A stretch of DNA of 64,000 bases from Sophora flavescens (lineage: Eukaryota; Streptophyta; Magnoliopsida; Fabales; Fabaceae), in the NCBI GenBank assembly GCA_030762895.1, contig CM061066.1, positions 121,860,552-121,924,551 of the forward strand, in the 5' to 3' direction. The position numbers and the translations under genes are program-made. The notes under the pieces were generated by a model. It did not search any database. It was not told the origin of the DNA and saw only the letters and a program-made list of their open reading frames with translations. Of this stretch, positions 47,016 to 58,711 are shown piece by piece. Numbering within the stretch: the stretch's first letter is position 1; each line of letters begins with the position of its first letter.

Positions 47016-48726
47016 TGAAATAGACAACTATAAACACGAGAAGGGGGGTTGAATTGTGTTTATCAGAATTTAAACAAGGTTGAAATCTTTTTGCATACAG
47101 AATCTAGGTTTGGACTAGTGGAAGGATACAGGATGGACGGGTGACATTTGGCAAACACACCACTTGATAGACGTAAGAAAACTAAAGCAACTAAAGAGTT
47201 TAAGGAAAGAGAGATTGACACAGTTATTTATCCCGGTTCACTCTTCAAAGCAAAGAGCTACGTCCAGTCCTTGGCAGCACCAAGATTTATCCACTATAAC
47301 TGATCAGGTTATAGACTCAAGTATTGTTTGCACACCTAGCCTCTTCAGGCTCGAGACAAGTATTCTTTGCACACTTAGCCTCTTCAGGCTCACTCAGGTT
47401 TGTTTGAGAGATTTTGTTTGTAATAAATACAACTTCCCACAGACAGATCTTTCACTAATACTCAGAGAGTGGTTTAAATGTAAAGCTTAGGAAAGTTTGC
47501 GTAATAACTTCAAATGATCGAAGAATACAGAATGAATGAGTGAAGATATTAATGCGCAGAGTAATGGCTCTTTAATGCTATGTGTATTCTCTCTTATCTG
47601 TGTTTCATCTTCAATGACTTCTGTATTTATGGTCTTCAAGCATTTAGGATCTGTTAGAGACGTTCCCTCAGATGTTGGCTTCTAGCAGAACTTCATTAAA
47701 TGCAATAGAGTCGTTATGGGCAGCCATTAATGCAATAGGAACGTTGGTTGTACTTTAACATGAAGGATCATGGCTTTATGCATCATGATACAGCCATATC
47801 AGAGTTGTGCAGAGAGCTTTTTGTACTTTACTGAGTACAATTCCCTTTTCGTGTAAGGACCAGAGGTATTAGGGAATAAAGCATGTTGGAAGCATTCTTT
47901 AACTGGTCTTTGGTACTGATATCCGAGGCTGCTTGAGAGAGTAACTTCTGACTTTTCTTGATTCTGGTTCTTGAAATAAGATTCTGATAATTCTAAGAGA
48001 ATTCGCGTTCATAGGATAAGCGCGTCCATCTTGAAAATAGCTGCGTCCATCTAGCCATTTAAGATTTTACATTCGGGCTAGTAGACGAGCTCCAAATGCT
48101 ATGTCATTGGACGGATACTCCTTTAACTGGCTGAACGTAACCTAGTAGACGAGCTCCATATTAAGGACTCAGCAAGTCCAAAGACTTGTGTGGACGAGCG
48201 CTTTTGTTACCTTAGTGGACGAGCACTTCTATCACTTCAGCAGACGAGCGCTTCTATCGCTTCAGTAGACGAGTTCCTCTATCACTTTAGTGGACACTGG
48301 CTTTTATCACTTTAGTGGACGCTGGCTTTTATCACTTAAGTGGATGTTGAATTTTATCACTTTAGTATTGGACATGAGATTCTATCACTTGCGTTGGACG
48401 TGAGCTTCAATCACTTCAGTGTTGGACGTGAGTTTCTATCACTTGTGTTGGACGTGAGCTTCTATCACTACAATGTTGGATGTGAGCTTCTATCACTACA
48501 GTGTTGGACGTGCGTTTCAATCACTTGCGTTGGACGGATGATTCTATCACTTACGTTGGACGGATGATTCTATTATTTATGTTGGACGGATAATTCTTAC
48601 AGTTTTAATCTGCACACTAGATTGACAGGTTAGTAACTAGTATGAAGGTTAATTAAATCATTAACCAATGTTTAGTTCTCATCAAAACTTAGGGAAATGC
48701 ACATCAGACATTTTAGAGACTTAACA
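47016..48726 (-). repeat. Element B 5' LTR
   Basis: 1711 bp, the partner of 28418-30136, with scattered substitutions and small indels. The PBS TGGTATCAGAGCTC lies just inside it (about 47000-47013, - strand). A minisatellite occupies about 48192-48598. Confidence 0.9.
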
Positions 48727-48731
48727 ACCAT

Positions 48732-49302
48732 CTCTCTTGAAGAAGTGCAGTCAGCTATCCAGACTAAGGAACTTTAGAAAAGGCAAGAAATCAAGAATGA
48801 CAACAATGCAGAAGGGCTGAATGTTGTATGGGGTAGATCAGAGAATAGAAGCTACAAGGGAAAAAATAGATCAAAGTCCAAGAACAAGTCACAAATCAAG
48901 TATAAATGCTTTCATTGTCACAAGAAAGGACACTTTAAGAAGAATTGTCCTGAAAGAAGGAATAAAGATGCAAAGAATTCTCAAGAACCAGGTGATGCTG
49001 CTATAGTTACTGATGGATATGATTCAGCAGAGGCCCTGGTAGTTTCAAATACTGAAATAGAGAAAGATTGGGTATTGGACTCTGGCTATACCTATCATAT
49101 GTGTCCAAGAAAGGATTATTTTGAAACCATAGACATGAAGGAAGGTGGAGTTGTGCTGTTAGGCAACAACAAGCCTTGTAAAGTACAAGGTATGGGTTCA
49201 ATAAGATTGAAGATGTTCAATGGGCAAGAAACTCTACTTCGGGGAGTCGGGTATGTACCAGAACTCAAAAGAAATCTCATATACATAAACATGTTTGAAG
49301 CC
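48732..49302 (+). pseudogene. Element C gag C-terminus and protease
   Basis: Gag resumes with SLEEVQSAIQTKEL, followed by a stop in place of a probable Gln. The zinc knuckle is CFHCHKKGHFKKNC. The protease starts WVLDSGYTYHMCPRKDYF with an intact D-S-G. The frame ends at EA-stop (about 49302), where a 1-base loss probably caused a frameshift. Confidence 0.85.
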
Positions 49303-49334
49303 TAGGTTATACTACTAATATTGAACATGGAACT

Positions 49335-50690
49335 ATGAAAATCACTAGTGGAAATCTGATAATTGCTAAAGGAATAAAAAGGAATGGTTTATATATACTT
49401 GATGGTTGTACTATAATCGCTCAAGCTGTTGTAGCTAGCCAAATGCTAATTGACAAAACCAAATTATGGCACATGAGGTTAGGACATGTAAGTGAAAAGG
49501 GTTTAATAGAATTAGCAAGGCAAAACTTACTAAATGGTGATAAAATAGACAAGTTAGAGTTCAGTGATCACTGCATATTAGGAAAGGCACAAAGAGTTAA
49601 ATTTGGCATAGGATTGCATGTTACAAATAGACCTTTTGAATATGCACATTCAGACCTTTGGGGTCCAGCGAGGACTATGACTCATGGTGGAGGATTATAT
49701 TTCCTCACCATCATTGATGATTACTTTAGGATAGTGTGGCTCTATGTTTTGAAAAATAAGAGTGACACTTTTGGAAAATTTAAGGAGTGGCACACTCTCA
49801 TGGAGAATCAGATGGGAACAAAGCTGAAACATTTGAGAACTGACAATGGTCTGGAGCTTGTGTCAGAACCGTTTAATAAGTTTTGCAGGGAACATGGAAT
49901 TAAAAGACATAGGACTGTTACAGGAACTCCTCAACAGAATGGATTGGCAGAGAGAATGAACAAGACAATCCTTGAGAAAGTAAGATGCATGCTGATAAGT
50001 GCTGGAATGCCAAAAAGCTTCTGGGGTGAAGCAGCTACCACTGCTGCACACTTGATTAATAGGTGTCCTTCCTCTTCAATAGGCTTTAAAACACCTATGG
50101 AATTATGGAATGGAAAACATGCAGACTACTCAACACTGAGGATATTTGGTTCTCTAGCATTTGCTCATGTCAATCAAGACAAGCTTGGAGCCCGTGCAAT
50201 CAGATGTGCATTCATAGGATATCCTACTGGAATCAAAGGATTCAAACTATGGAGAATGGAACCTGGTGAACCTAAATGCACAATCAGTTGGGATGTTGTC
50301 TTTGATGAAACTAGAATGTCCATGATGACTAAGGAACAAGAAGGAACAGGCAGCAAAGCATGCATATTAGATAATGCTCAGGTTGAGGTGGAGTTACCTC
50401 TTAATCAAGCTAATGAAACCAGAATTCAACCTGAAGAAGCAGCTGAATATCAGCAACCTGAACCAATTGCAAATGACTACAACTTGGTCAGGGATAGAGA
50501 TAGAAGAATCATAGTTCCACCAAGGAGATTTGGATATGCAGATCTCATCTATTATGCTCTAAATGTTGCTGATGAAATACAGGACAATGAGCCTAGCAAT
50601 TTCAGAGAAGCACTGGAATGTAAAGATAGCGATAACTGGATGGCAGCAATGGCAGAAGAGATGAACTCTCTTGAAACGAATAGGACCTAG
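49335..50690 (+). pseudogene. Element C integrase
   Basis: The reading frame contains the GAG-pre-integrase segment LWHMRLGHVSEKGL. The integrase catalytic residues D, D, E occur at HSDLWGPAR, LRTDNGLEL and QQNGLAERMNK. The C-terminal domain follows (RCAFIGYPTGIKGFKLW, CTISWDVVFDE). A stop replaces the Trp of NRTW at 50688-50690. The catalytic core itself looks undamaged. Confidence 0.88.
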
Positions 50691-52061
50691 GAGCAGGTTG
50701 ATCTACCAAGGAATCAAAGAATGGTAGGCTGCAAATGGATTTACAAAAGGAAGGAAGGTGTTCCCGGGGTTGAAAAAGCCAGGTTCAAAGCAAGGCATTT
50801 TTCCAAGGGATTCACCCAACTTGAAGGAGCTGATTTCAATGAAATCTTATCACCTGTAGTTAAGCACTGCTCAATAAGGATCATGTTGTCCATTATTACT
50901 CAGTATGACCTTGAATTAGAGCAACTTGATGTTAAAACGCTATTTCTTCATGGAGACCTTGAAGAAACCATATACATGCAGCAACCAGAGGGTTTCACTA
51001 AAGGCAATGATAAGGTTTACTTGTTGAAGAAATCTTTATATGGCCTAAAGCAACCTAGGCAATGGTACAAAAGATTCGATGACTTTATGATAAAAATGGG
51101 ATTTCAAAGATGCAATTATGATAGTTGTGTGTATATCATGAAAAGAAATGAGGAATTATTTCTGCATTTGCTACTGTATGTAGATGATATACTCATAGCC
51201 AGTTCATATAAAAGTGAGATAGAAAGACTCAAATCAGAACTGAATTCCGAATTTGAAATGGAGCTTGGTGAAGCCAAGAGAATCCTAGGCATGGAGATCA
51301 GCAGAAACAGATCTAAAGGAGAGTTGTTCTTATCTCAGGAAAGCTACTTAAAGAAAGTTGTTGAGAGGTTTAGAATGCATGAATCTAAACCTGTCACAAC
51401 TCCTTTGGGGTAAAATGATAAACTCTCTTCACAGCAAAGTCCAATTACAGATGAATAGAGGACTCGAATGGCATCAGTACCATATGCTAGTGTAGTTGGC
51501 AGCACAATGTATGGCATGGTGTGCAGTAGACCAGACTTAGCTCATGCTGTGAATGTAGTAAGCAGATTCATGGCAGATCCAGGGCCAACACATTGGGGAG
51601 CATTGAAATGGATTCTAAGATACTTAAAGGGCACTTTATCTTCTGGACTAAAGTATAAAAATAAGCTACAACCTGAAGATGCAATCAAAGGATTTGTGGA
51701 TTCAGACTATGCTGGAAACATTGATACAAGGAAGTCTTTGTCTGGATATGTTTTCACTCTATATGGAACTGCAATCAGCTGGAAATCAGTTCTTCAATCA
51801 GTTGTGGCTTTGTCAACAACTCAGGCAGAATATATTGCTCTTACTGACGGTTTCAAGGAAGCTATATGGTTGAAAGGCATGCTTGGTGAACTTGGAATCA
51901 CTCAAAACAGTATCACAGTTTTCTGTGATAGTCAAAGTGCAATTCATTTGTCAAAACATCAAGTCTACCATGAGAAATCAAAACACATAGATGTAAGACT
52001 CCATTTTATCCGGGATGTTATTGAAGCTAAGGAGATTTTGGTGGAGAAGACAGCATCATAG
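50691..52061 (+). pseudogene. Element C reverse transcriptase and RNase H
   Basis: The motifs are VGCKWIYKRKEGVPG, KARHFSKGFTQLEG, ELEQLDVKTLFLHG, SLYGLKQ, and the catalytic YVDDILIAS. A stop at 51411-51413 precedes the RNase H part, which reads MYGMVCSRPDLAHAVNVVSR, FVDSDYAGNIDTRKS and FCDSQSAIHLSKH. The order and motif wording closely match Tnt1-type copia. Stops at 51413 and 52061 prevent a single polyprotein. Confidence 0.88.
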
Positions 52062-52223
52062 GAAAACCTGCAGATGCTCTCACAAAGTCCCTCCCTTAGG
52101 CCAAGTTCAATCACTGCTTGGACCTGATTGGACTTTGTGGAAAATAAAAGGAATTTAGTGGGAGAAGCAGCAGCATGTGAACTATGATGGAAGCTCTCTG
52201 ATTTAAGAGACAAGGTGGAGAAT

Positions 52224-52783
52224 TGTGAATGAAGCATCTCAGAGATCAGTTATAAATTAGTTAGTAAGTTTGGTTAGTAGCTGGCCACAACTGTCTATAA
52301 CTATAACTAACTTGGCTATCCTTTTCTAGCTCAATTGTAAATGGTTCCTATCTATATAAGCAGCATGTCATTGCTGCTATAGGAAGACTTTTATCATCCG
52401 TGAGAATTCTATTGTGAAAGATCAGAGAGGAAACAAAGAAAGATTATGGAATTGATAGAAAAATATAGTGTGAAAGGCTTGGGGTTATTTATGTATAAGT
52501 CAGTGTTGAGGGTAGAGATAAGGAGCCAAGGAACTATATTGTAAGGCTTGATCTTTGTTGAGGAATCACTAGTGTGAAACTGCTCCTCCCCGTGGACGTA
52601 GGTCATAGTTATATGACCGAACCACTAAATCTTGGTGTCACTCTCTTTCCTTTCCTTTTACTTAGCTGTGCTTGTATTAATTTCCTTTACTTTCTGAATT
52701 TTGTCTTCTGCTAGCATTCTTTGTACTGTGTGTGTTCTTGGTACTGTGTTTGTGTGTTATTGGTTGCAGTTCTTTGCTTTACA
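52224..52783 (+). repeat. Element C 3' LTR
   Basis: 560 bp, the partner of 27285-27859, with visible substitutions and a short deletion. It is preceded by a purine-rich tract (GACAAGGTGGAGAAT). TATATAAG occurs at 52353-52360. Confidence 0.88.
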
Positions 52784-53848
52784 AAAGCCAAATGCCATAA
52801 GTACGGTGAATTCCTAAAAACAATGTTCTAAAAAACTTCTTCCTCGACAATATTATTTGTTGTTGAACACCAGTGACTTTTGTCATCATAAAATTTTCAA
52901 ATCATTCCATTTAAATCCGGCAATAGAATTGGTGAGTAAAACCATATATTAGAAAATATGACCCAATAAGAGAGAACGATTATCCTTGACTTTTGTTAAT
53001 AATCATTACAAAACAAAATGTTATAGAAATTGCCTTCTTCCAAATTTCAAAGGAACTCCAGAATTTAGTTATATTAAATTCTTCCTAGGAATAAAAATCT
53101 TGTCTACAATTTGTTTTCCAGTTACATTCTTGCTCCAATTACATTTTTACCCAATCTTCTATAATTAGCCTTGTTACATTCTTGTTCCATTATAAAGATT
53201 TACACTTTGATCAATATTTCAAAGGAGCATAATTAGAATGCCTTATGATCAAAATGTGATTAAGAAGGATTTGAATCCTCTAAAGTGAACTTGCTTCTAA
53301 AGTAAAAAAACAAAGGTATATCCACTATTGATTTGATAAAGTGCATAAAACATATTAACTCACTAAACGATTCAAGGGTAAATCACCTTAAAAGAGTTAA
53401 ATCTGATTTGGAATGCCTGAAACCTTAATCTTATTCAAGAGTTCAGCTGTAAACCATTCTCATTGAATGCCAACATCTTCATCTGCTACATAAAAAGAAT
53501 CTAAATTTAGACAATACTTTTCTTCTCCAGGGATCAATGATAGAATGAATTCAATTACTTTCTCCACAACTTCAAGCGTTAGAATATAAAATCAGCTAAT
53601 GCTTGCTATATAGAATAGACGCCATCAAACAGCATCAACACCCTTCCTTGAGATTTTTTATGAAGACTCCAAGTTACTGTCTGAATGTTGCAAATTTAGC
53701 TCTTGAACTAGCTTGATTTCGAAAATAACGAACTAGCTTGATTTCATGATTTTGAACAGCTTCACTATGGCCTATTTTCACGTGAACGTGCTTGGTCTAA
53801 TTTTTAATGTGGAACTAGATTTTCAACAATAGCAACATTTTATTTTTT
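52784..53848. other. Intergenic AT-rich sequence right of element C
   Basis: It continues the unique sequence that flanked the C insertion. No gene, RNA or element was recognised. The - strand around 53480-53600 encodes short fragments without recognisable domains. Confidence 0.45.
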
Positions 53849-54071
53849 GGTGAAGGTTTTGGTGCACCACTCACCAAAATAGTGTAGTGGTGCACCACCC
53901 AAGTCTATTTATTTTGCCACTTGAGAGTTAGTTGACTTTTCAACTCATTCCATTCCCCACCTTCTGACATTTTGACTAACCCAAATGACAAAATGAATGA
54001 GTCACATTTTGTCACTTGGGTGGTACACCAATATACCATTTTGATGAGTAGTGCACCTTACACTATGCCTT
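53849..54071. mobile_element. MITE-like inverted-repeat element 4
   Basis: The left arm contains GGTGCACCACTCACCAAAAT and later GGTGCACCACCCAAGT. The reverse complement of the right arm contains GGTGCACTACTCATCAAAAT and GGTGTACCACCCAAGT. The arms are about 55-60 bases with a short middle. No clear TSD. Confidence 0.65.
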
Positions 54072-54129
54072 ATTTCTCATAACAATTAATGTCAATAGCT
54101 TCTTGCTATTGTATCCTAAAACCCCTCAT

Positions 54130-54500
54130 AAAATTCCTCAACCAAATAGCTTGGTTTGTGGCTGCAGCGGTGTCTACACATTCAGCCTTAGCTGTAGATT
54201 GAGCAACAATATCTTGTTTCTTTGAATTCTAAGAAAACATCCCACAATCTAAGAAAAATGCATATCCAGTTGTGCTCTTCTTGTCATAAAGGTTTCCATC
54301 TAATCACAGTCAACATAGCCAAGCAAATTTCCATTTTAACTCGATATATACAAAATTCCAAGTCTACTAGTATCTTGTCAAGTACCCAACCACTCTTTTT
54401 TGCTACTGCAAAGTGTCTTGTTAGCTAGGATTTTGCATGGACCTTGAGAACATACATAAGATCAGGTCAAAATATAGTAAGATAAAAAATTGTTATTTGA
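54130..54500 (-). pseudogene. Copia RNase H relic
   Basis: The - strand has degraded copia motifs in order: SRSMQNPS (connection region), GYVDCD-like (expected GYxDSDWAG), then QSTAEAEYV-like STAEAECVDTAAATNQAIWL in another frame. Frameshifts and stops are frequent. It is an isolated fragment without LTRs, older than the other elements here. Confidence 0.6.
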
Positions 54501-55239
54501 ACATCAAATTTTGGACACAGTTGGGATGAGATGCTTTCAATGAAGCTTCCATAACGAAGCAAATGGGAGAATAATATGACAAAAAAATTAACAAATATTC
54601 CATTTGAGCATAGCTATTAGCTACAACTACAATACCTTCAAGGAAATGAGAAAAAAAAAAAAAAACTGTTGGGTCCACTGTGATGACCTGAGGATCCGTG
54701 TTCAGTAGCTTTCCTTTAAGATAATCATTTTCTAACAACTTCTCAAGAACGCTCTTTGACAAAGAGCACAAAAAACGCAAAAAGGAAGATTTTCTATGAT
54801 TCTTTGACAAAGAGCACATTGTTACAAGATCAAAGTTAAATATATCCCAGGTGTCTTGAACACCTTATGAATGAGAGTGGAAGGCAACTAAAAAAATGTT
54901 AAGAAAAGCAGAAAAATTAGAGCACATAACCAGTACTTGGGATAGGGGATCCACTTGTCATTTTTCACACCAACAAAACAAATCAAGAACACACCGAATT
55001 TAACGTGGAAAGCTCATTTTAACAATGAGTGAAAAATCATGAAATTCACTCCGAAAAAGAATCCATTATAAAGGATAAATATTACAATATTCTTTGTACA
55101 TTCTTTTATAAGAGGTATCAGGTATAGTGTATTCTAGTGAAACCCTCTCCTACTACAATTATGGTATGTGACAGTTAATTCTAGTTAACTGAAATTAGTT
55201 TAGTTAGTTTCTATTTCTGTTACAGTTAGTTAAATGGAT
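54501..55239. other. AT-rich region upstream of element E
   Basis: No supported gene. A short A-run lies near 54648-54664. The stretch 55150-55240 (AGTTAGTT-type repeats) could be remnants of a lost LTR of element E, but I cannot prove this. Confidence 0.35.
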
Positions 55240-55975
55240 CTTGTGGATGGACACACGATATGAGGTGTGGGCAGACCTCAAATAAAGATTCTATCAAGGA
55301 GATATATTCAGAATCTCCCAGTTACAAGAAGAAATCTATGCTCTCAAACAAGGTGATCAAACCATTGCTAGTTATTTTACTCAGTTGAAATCTGTGTGGC
55401 TAGAATTAGAAAATTTCAGACCTATACCTTCTTGTAAATGTGATGTTAAACGCAACTGTGATCTTATTCCTATTGTGAAAAACTATAGAGAAGGAGACTA
55501 TGTCATTAGATTTTTAAAGGGGCAAAATGAACAATATTCAGCAGTCAAGTCCCAATTCATGTTAATGGATCCACTTCCCCCTGTAAACAAAGCATTTTCT
55601 ATGCTAACACAGCAAGAAAGAGAGTTTCTTGGTGGCATTGAGGAGCATAAATTTGCTTCTAATGTCATTGAAGGCAATTACTCCACAAGAGGCAGAGGAA
55701 GGGGAAGAGGAACACGTGGCCAATTTAGTGGCAATTCTAGCAGAGGAAACACAGGAAGGGAAAACAAGAATAGTTCTTATTGTGGCAGGACTGGCCACAC
55801 AGTGGATATATGCTATAAAAACATGGTCCCCCCCCAAATTACAAGAAAAACAATGTTAGTTGTGCTGTTGAAGATGAAGATTTTGATGATTATCGAAGTG
55901 TTGCTTCACACAAAAGTGATACAGTGGCTGGCCAAATGGGGTTCACAGTTCACAGTTGAGCAGCACAAAGTTTAA
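55240..55975 (+). pseudogene. Element E gag (N-truncated)
   Basis: It is readable from VWADLK and RFYQGDIFRISQLQEE through YALKQGDQTIASYFTQLKSV, NYREGDYVIRFLKGQ and LTQQEREFLGG, with an Arg/Gly-rich tail (RGRGRGRGTRGQF). The zinc knuckle reads SSYCGRTGHTVDICYK, so its expected first Cys is Ser. A frameshift at about 55830 ends this reading; the correct frame continues into the protease. Confidence 0.85.
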
Positions 55976-57716
55976 AGGTTGGATTCTTGACACAGGTGCC
56001 ACAGATCACATATGTTTCACCTTGTCAGAATTCCAATCTTACAAGAAAATAAAACCAGTGCTTGTGAAATTACCTGATGGAACACAAATTCTCACTCAAA
56101 TAGCTGGAACCATATTCTTTTCAGATCAATTTTTCTTGAATGATGTTCTTTACATACCTAGTTTCAATTTCAACTTAATATCAGTTTCTAAGTTGATTAA
56201 ATCTCTATCATGTCAACTCACTTTTTCTAAATCTTCCTGTCATATACAGGACCTCAACTCCTCGAGGACGATTGGTGCAGCTGATCTAAGAGGAGGGCTC
56301 TACATTTTGTCAAATTCTAGTTTGTTGTTGTATTCTGATAATAAAGCAGTAAATTCTGCTGTAGATAGGTTTAATTCTGAATCATTTGTAAACAACTTCT
56401 GTAAATATGATTCAAATATTTGGCACATTAGACTTAGCGATCTATCAAGCAATAAAATGCAAATCTTGCAGAATTCTTGTCCTTTTGTTAAAGTGTTCCA
56501 AAACTGACTTACCTTGTGATGTATGCCATTTTTCAAAACAAAAGAAATTACCTTTTCCAATTAGTCAATCCAAGTCAGTATGATGTTTTGATCTTATTCA
56601 TATGGATATATGGGGTCCAGTGTCTTTTCCATAGTGTTTGGTCACAGGTATTTTCTTACAGTTATTGATGATAAGTCAAGGCATAAGCATACTTGGTTAT
56701 TCCTCATGAAGCACAAATCAGAAACTAGTTCACTAATTCAGTCCTTTGTTAATATGGTGGAAACCCAATTTCATGCCAAGATCAAGTGTATAAGATCAGA
56801 TAATGGCATGGAGTTCAAACTCAACAAGTTTTACAATGAAAAGGGCATTAATCATCAAATGCCATGTGTGGAGACTCCACAACAGAATGGCATAGCTGAA
56901 AGAAAACATCAGCATATTATGGGAGTTGCTCGAGCTTTAATGTTCCAATCAGGGTTGCCTAAAATTTTCTGGAACTATGCTGTCACTCATTCAATATACA
57001 TCATCAACGGGATACCTACAAGGTTCCTAAATAACATGAGTCCTTACCAGGTTCTGCATGATAAATCAGCAGACCTATCTCAGCTAAAGGCATTCGGTTG
57101 CTTATGCTTTGCTAGCACACTTACTGCCAACAGCAAGAAGTTTGATAGCAGGGCCAGAAAAGGAGTCTTTCCTGGCTTCAAAACAGGCACTAAAGGCTTC
57201 ATTATCTATGATCTTGTTTCTAGAGAAACACTTACATCAAGAAATGTCATGTTCTATGAGCAAGTGTTTCCATATGCTACATCCATTAACTCATCAACAT
57301 CCATTCAACCTACCTCTAACCCACCCTATGAACCAAATTCAGGACCTTACACTTTCCTGGATGACCCTCCATACATACTCCCACAAACACAAATCACTTC
57401 CCACAACACAAACCTCCCAGAACCACCACTTGATCCACACAATCCCTCAAGCCAACCCGAAACAGTACCTCCAACCAGAACATCAAATAGACCTAAAAAA
57501 CCACCCACATACCTTCAAGACTACCATTGCTCCTTAGCCACAAACACTGACCTATCCTCAACACAACCAACCAAATATCCTTCGTCCACTTACATGCCAT
57601 ACAGTAATTTATCCAATTCTCATAAACTTCTCCAGAGCCTTGTCCTCTATCACAGAACCATCTACTTACAAAGAAGCCATGAAGGATCCATGTTGGCAGG
57701 AAGCAATCAATGCTGA
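55956..57716 (+). pseudogene. Element E protease and integrase
   Basis: The protease begins WILDTGATDHIC, with D-T-G as in many copia and retroviral proteases. The pre-integrase part (NIWHIRLSDLSSNKM) is followed by a frameshift and stops around 56507-56610. Integrase resumes with the second Asp (RSDNGMEFKLN), the Glu motif (PQQNGIAERKHQHI), FWNYAVTHSIYIIN and a long Pro/Ser/Thr-rich spacer to 57716. Confidence 0.85.
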
Positions 57717-58431
57717 ATTGCAGGTCCTTGAAGCCAACAAAACTTGGAAACTCACTTGCCTCTCACCAGGAAAAAGCACTATAGGATGCAAATGGGTATT
57801 CAAGGTAAAGCACAAAGCTGATGGTACAATAGAAAGATACAAAGCAAGGCTAGTTGTGAAGGGAAATACTCAAACAGCTGGCATAGACTATTTGGAAACT
57901 TTCAGCCCTGTGGTAAAACTGACTACAGTGAGGGTTTTTCTCTCTTTAGCAGCCACTAACAACTGGTTTCTAGAACATTTAGATGTCAACACAGCATTTC
58001 TTCATGGTGATCTTCATGAAGAAGTGTATATGGCTGCCCCTCCAGGTTTACCTACATCCAATCCAAATTTAGTGTGCAAGCTTGAAAAATCACTATATGG
58101 ACTCAAACAAGGAAGTAGTCAATGGAATGCTAAACCCACAGAAGCACTACTTGCTTGTGGCTATGTTCAGTCAAAGGCTGATTATTCATTGTTTACCAAA
58201 AATACTATCACTGGTTTTACAGCTATCTTGGTGTATGTGGATGATTTAGTCATGGCTGGAAATGATCAAACAGAAATTGACTCCATCAAGACAGAATTAC
58301 ACATCAGATTCTGTATCAAAGATCTGGGAAAACTCCAGTTTTTTCTAGGTTTTGAAGTGGCAGGATCAGAAAAAGGCATTGCACTATATCAAAGGAAATA
58401 TGCTTTAGATTTATTGAAAGACACTGGATTG
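57640..58431 (+). pseudogene. Element E reverse transcriptase
   Basis: The frame has STYKEAMKDPCWQEAINAEL, GCKWVFKVKHKADG, YKARLVVKGNTQTAG, HLDVNTAFLHGDLHEE, SLYGLKQ and the intact catalytic LVYVDDLVMAGN. It is open up to the GATTG TSD of element F (58427-58431). It overlaps the end of the integrase frame by about 75 bases because of a frameshift. Confidence 0.88.
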
Positions 58432-58678
58432 TGTTAGATATTGTTAGTTAAATAGTTAGTTAATTGGTTAGTAGGGTTAGTTAGGAAGTTAGTTAAGGGA
58501 ATAAGGCAAGTTGCCTATAAATAGAAGAGTAGAAGTTGAGAGGGGATATCTTGTGAATTGAGTGGAATTGGGGCCTTAGGGCATTTGGGAGGTGCAGACC
58601 CTCAAAGTTCTGTAATTTTGTAATGTAATTCAGGGAATTATCCCTATCTTCTATAGTAATAGCATTTGATTCCTATCA
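58432..58678 (+). repeat. Element F 5' LTR
   Basis: 247 bp, TG...CA, with a TATA box (TATAAATA, 58515-58522). It supplies the promoter for the internal ORF. Confidence 0.9.
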
Positions 58679-58711
58679 ACTGGTATCAAAGCTCTTTTCT
58701 GGGAGTGGTAC

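Larger units (their letters stand above)
28418..48726 (-). mobile_element. Element B: SIRE/Maximus-like Ty1-copia, nested in C
   Basis: A perfect TSD ACCAT flanks it at 28413-28417 and 48727-48731. LTRs are 28418-30136 (3') and 47016-48726 (5'). On the - strand, gag and protease run from 46944 to 44991 and are interrupted by element D at 44985. Integrase and reverse transcriptase follow to 34058, with a solo LTR at 32740-34052, and then reverse transcriptase/RNase H to 31412. Unlike element A, no ORF3 remains between RNase H and the 3' LTR. It is nested inside gag of element C. Confidence 0.92.
27285..52783 (+). mobile_element. Element C: Tork/Tnt1-like Ty1-copia, host of the nested insertions
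   Basis: The LTRs are 27285-27859 and 52224-52783 (TGTGAATGAAG...TTTACA), flanked by TAAGC (27280-27284) and AAAGC (52784-52788), a 4-of-5 TSD. Gag, protease, integrase, reverse transcriptase and RNase H follow on the + strand and resemble Tnt1/Tork-type copia. Element B interrupts gag at 28418; the gag frame continues exactly across it (TI|SLEEV) when one TSD copy is removed. It carries several stops and frameshifts and is older than B. Confidence 0.9.
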
